Assembly: GCA_023145315.1 (NCBI GenBank)
Contig: JAGLEA010000046.1
Span: 1 to 13,942, forward strand
Reading direction: 5' to 3'
Source of the DNA: Psychrilyobacter sp.
GTDB lineage: Bacteria; Fusobacteriota; Fusobacteriia; Fusobacteriales; Fusobacteriaceae
DNA: 13,942 nucleotides
A program made the translations under genes and the position numbers. Below the pieces are notes generated by a model. That model was not told the origin of the DNA. It was given only the letters and a program-made list of their open reading frames with translations, and ran no database searches. Below are positions 13,397 through 13,942 of the stretch, piece by piece. The first letter of the stretch is position 1; the number at the start of each line of letters is the position of its first letter.

Positions 13397-13942
13397 TTAT
13401 TTTCTATTAAATTTTTTATTCATCTCATCAAATGTCATCTTTAGAATTATAGGTCTTCCATGAGGGCAAGTATACTTACCTATTTTGTGAAGTTCCCCTA
13501 TGATTTTATCCATCTCCTGAAAAGTTAATTTTTCTCCAGCTTTGATTGCGTTTCTACACGACATAGAGATTAGTACTTTTTCTCGTGGATCTCCACCTCC
13601 TAGATCTTCTAAAAGGGTTCTAAAAGTTTCTTCTACACTCACTCTAAAGTTAAATATAGGGACTCCTCTAATTAATACTTCATCATCTCCAAATTCTTCT
13701 ACTTCAAATCCAAATTCATTAAATAGATCTAAATTTCCTCTAATTATTTCTATTTCATAACCTGTAAACTCAAGTTTAATTGGAACTAATAAATTTTGAA
13801 TTGATATTTTTTTATTATAATGATCTTCTTTTAATTTTTCATATAGTATTCTCTCATGAACAATATGTTGATCATATATTTCTAACTCGTGTTCTGTTTC
13901 TACTAGAATATACATATTATGTAATTGTGCTAATACCTTATA
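13397..13942 (-). CDS. mutL: DNA mismatch repair protein MutL, C-terminal part, cut by window edge
   Basis: The reading frame is open to the right edge (YKVLAQLHNMYILVETEHEL...), so only the last 181 residues are seen and the Met at 13915 is internal. This is the dimerisation and endonuclease domain. It contains DQHIVHERILYE, matching the DQHA(x)2E(x)4E metal-binding motif with Ile for Ala, the segment SCRNAIKAG, and near the end CPHGRP. These are the motifs of MutL proteins that nick the new strand themselves, as opposed to the MutH-dependent E. coli type. The ATPase domain lies outside the window. The 75 bases to rlmH (13322-13396) contain A/T homopolymer runs (a seven-base and an eight-base run facing each other) but no convincing GC-containing terminator, so mutL and rlmH may be cotranscribed. 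Confidence 0.93.
   Translation of the reverse strand, partial: YKVLAQLHNMYILVETEHELEIYDQHIVHERILYEKLKEDHYNKKISIQNLLVPIKLEFTGYEIEIIRGNLDLFNEFGFEVEEFGDDEVLIRGVPIFNFRVSVEETFRTLLEDLGGGDPREKVLISMSCRNAIKAGEKLTFQEMDKIIGELHKIGKYTCPHGRPIILKMTFDEMNKKFNRK

Overview
This AT-rich window looks like chromosomal DNA from an anaerobic, Gram-negative, low-GC bacterium. The best guess is a member of the Fusobacteriota (Fusobacterium, Cetobacterium or Ilyobacter type). That is an inference from base composition, the strict-anaerobe type of hybrid cluster protein, a MutL with the endonuclease motif, and the general protein style; no marker gene proves it. Most of the window is housekeeping DNA. There are no insertion sequences, phage genes, CRISPR arrays, rRNA or tRNA genes that I can see.

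Layout. At 1-366 (minus) is the start of hcp, the hybrid cluster protein, cut by the window edge. A 255-base divergent regulatory region follows, with a perfect 7-2-7 palindrome at 480-495. From 622 to 3896 (plus) runs a compact three-gene cluster: an enolase-superfamily dipeptide epimerase, a DUF819 membrane protein and a cytoplasmic serine hydrolase of the beta-lactamase/PBP fold, closed by a terminator. From 4069 to 6718 (plus) lie prfB, with a classic +1 programmed frameshift at codon 25, and gltX. They are preceded by a near-consensus promoter and followed by a perfect 23-bp hairpin that can serve both strands.

From 6785 to the end everything is on the minus strand. In transcription order, starting at the right edge, these are: mutL (C-terminal part only), rlmH, an acidic protein with a 25-residue tandem repeat, a DUF1934-like protein and a terminator; then a secreted TPR protein, lysS and a terminator; then a PhnA-like zinc-ribbon protein; then nagE, a GlcNAc-type PTS IICB transporter with its own promoter.

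How the genes fit together. Translation is heavily represented: prfB, gltX, lysS and rlmH. nagE brings in amino sugar. The epimerase, DUF819 and hydrolase cluster is the most interesting accessory unit. It reads as a candidate peptide-uptake and catabolism module, perhaps for peptides with D-residues such as those released from cell wall, but the epimerase lacks the arginine associated with Ala-Glu specificity, so its substrate is open. The hcp promoter layout fits activation by a Crp/Fnr-family regulator responding to nitrosative stress.
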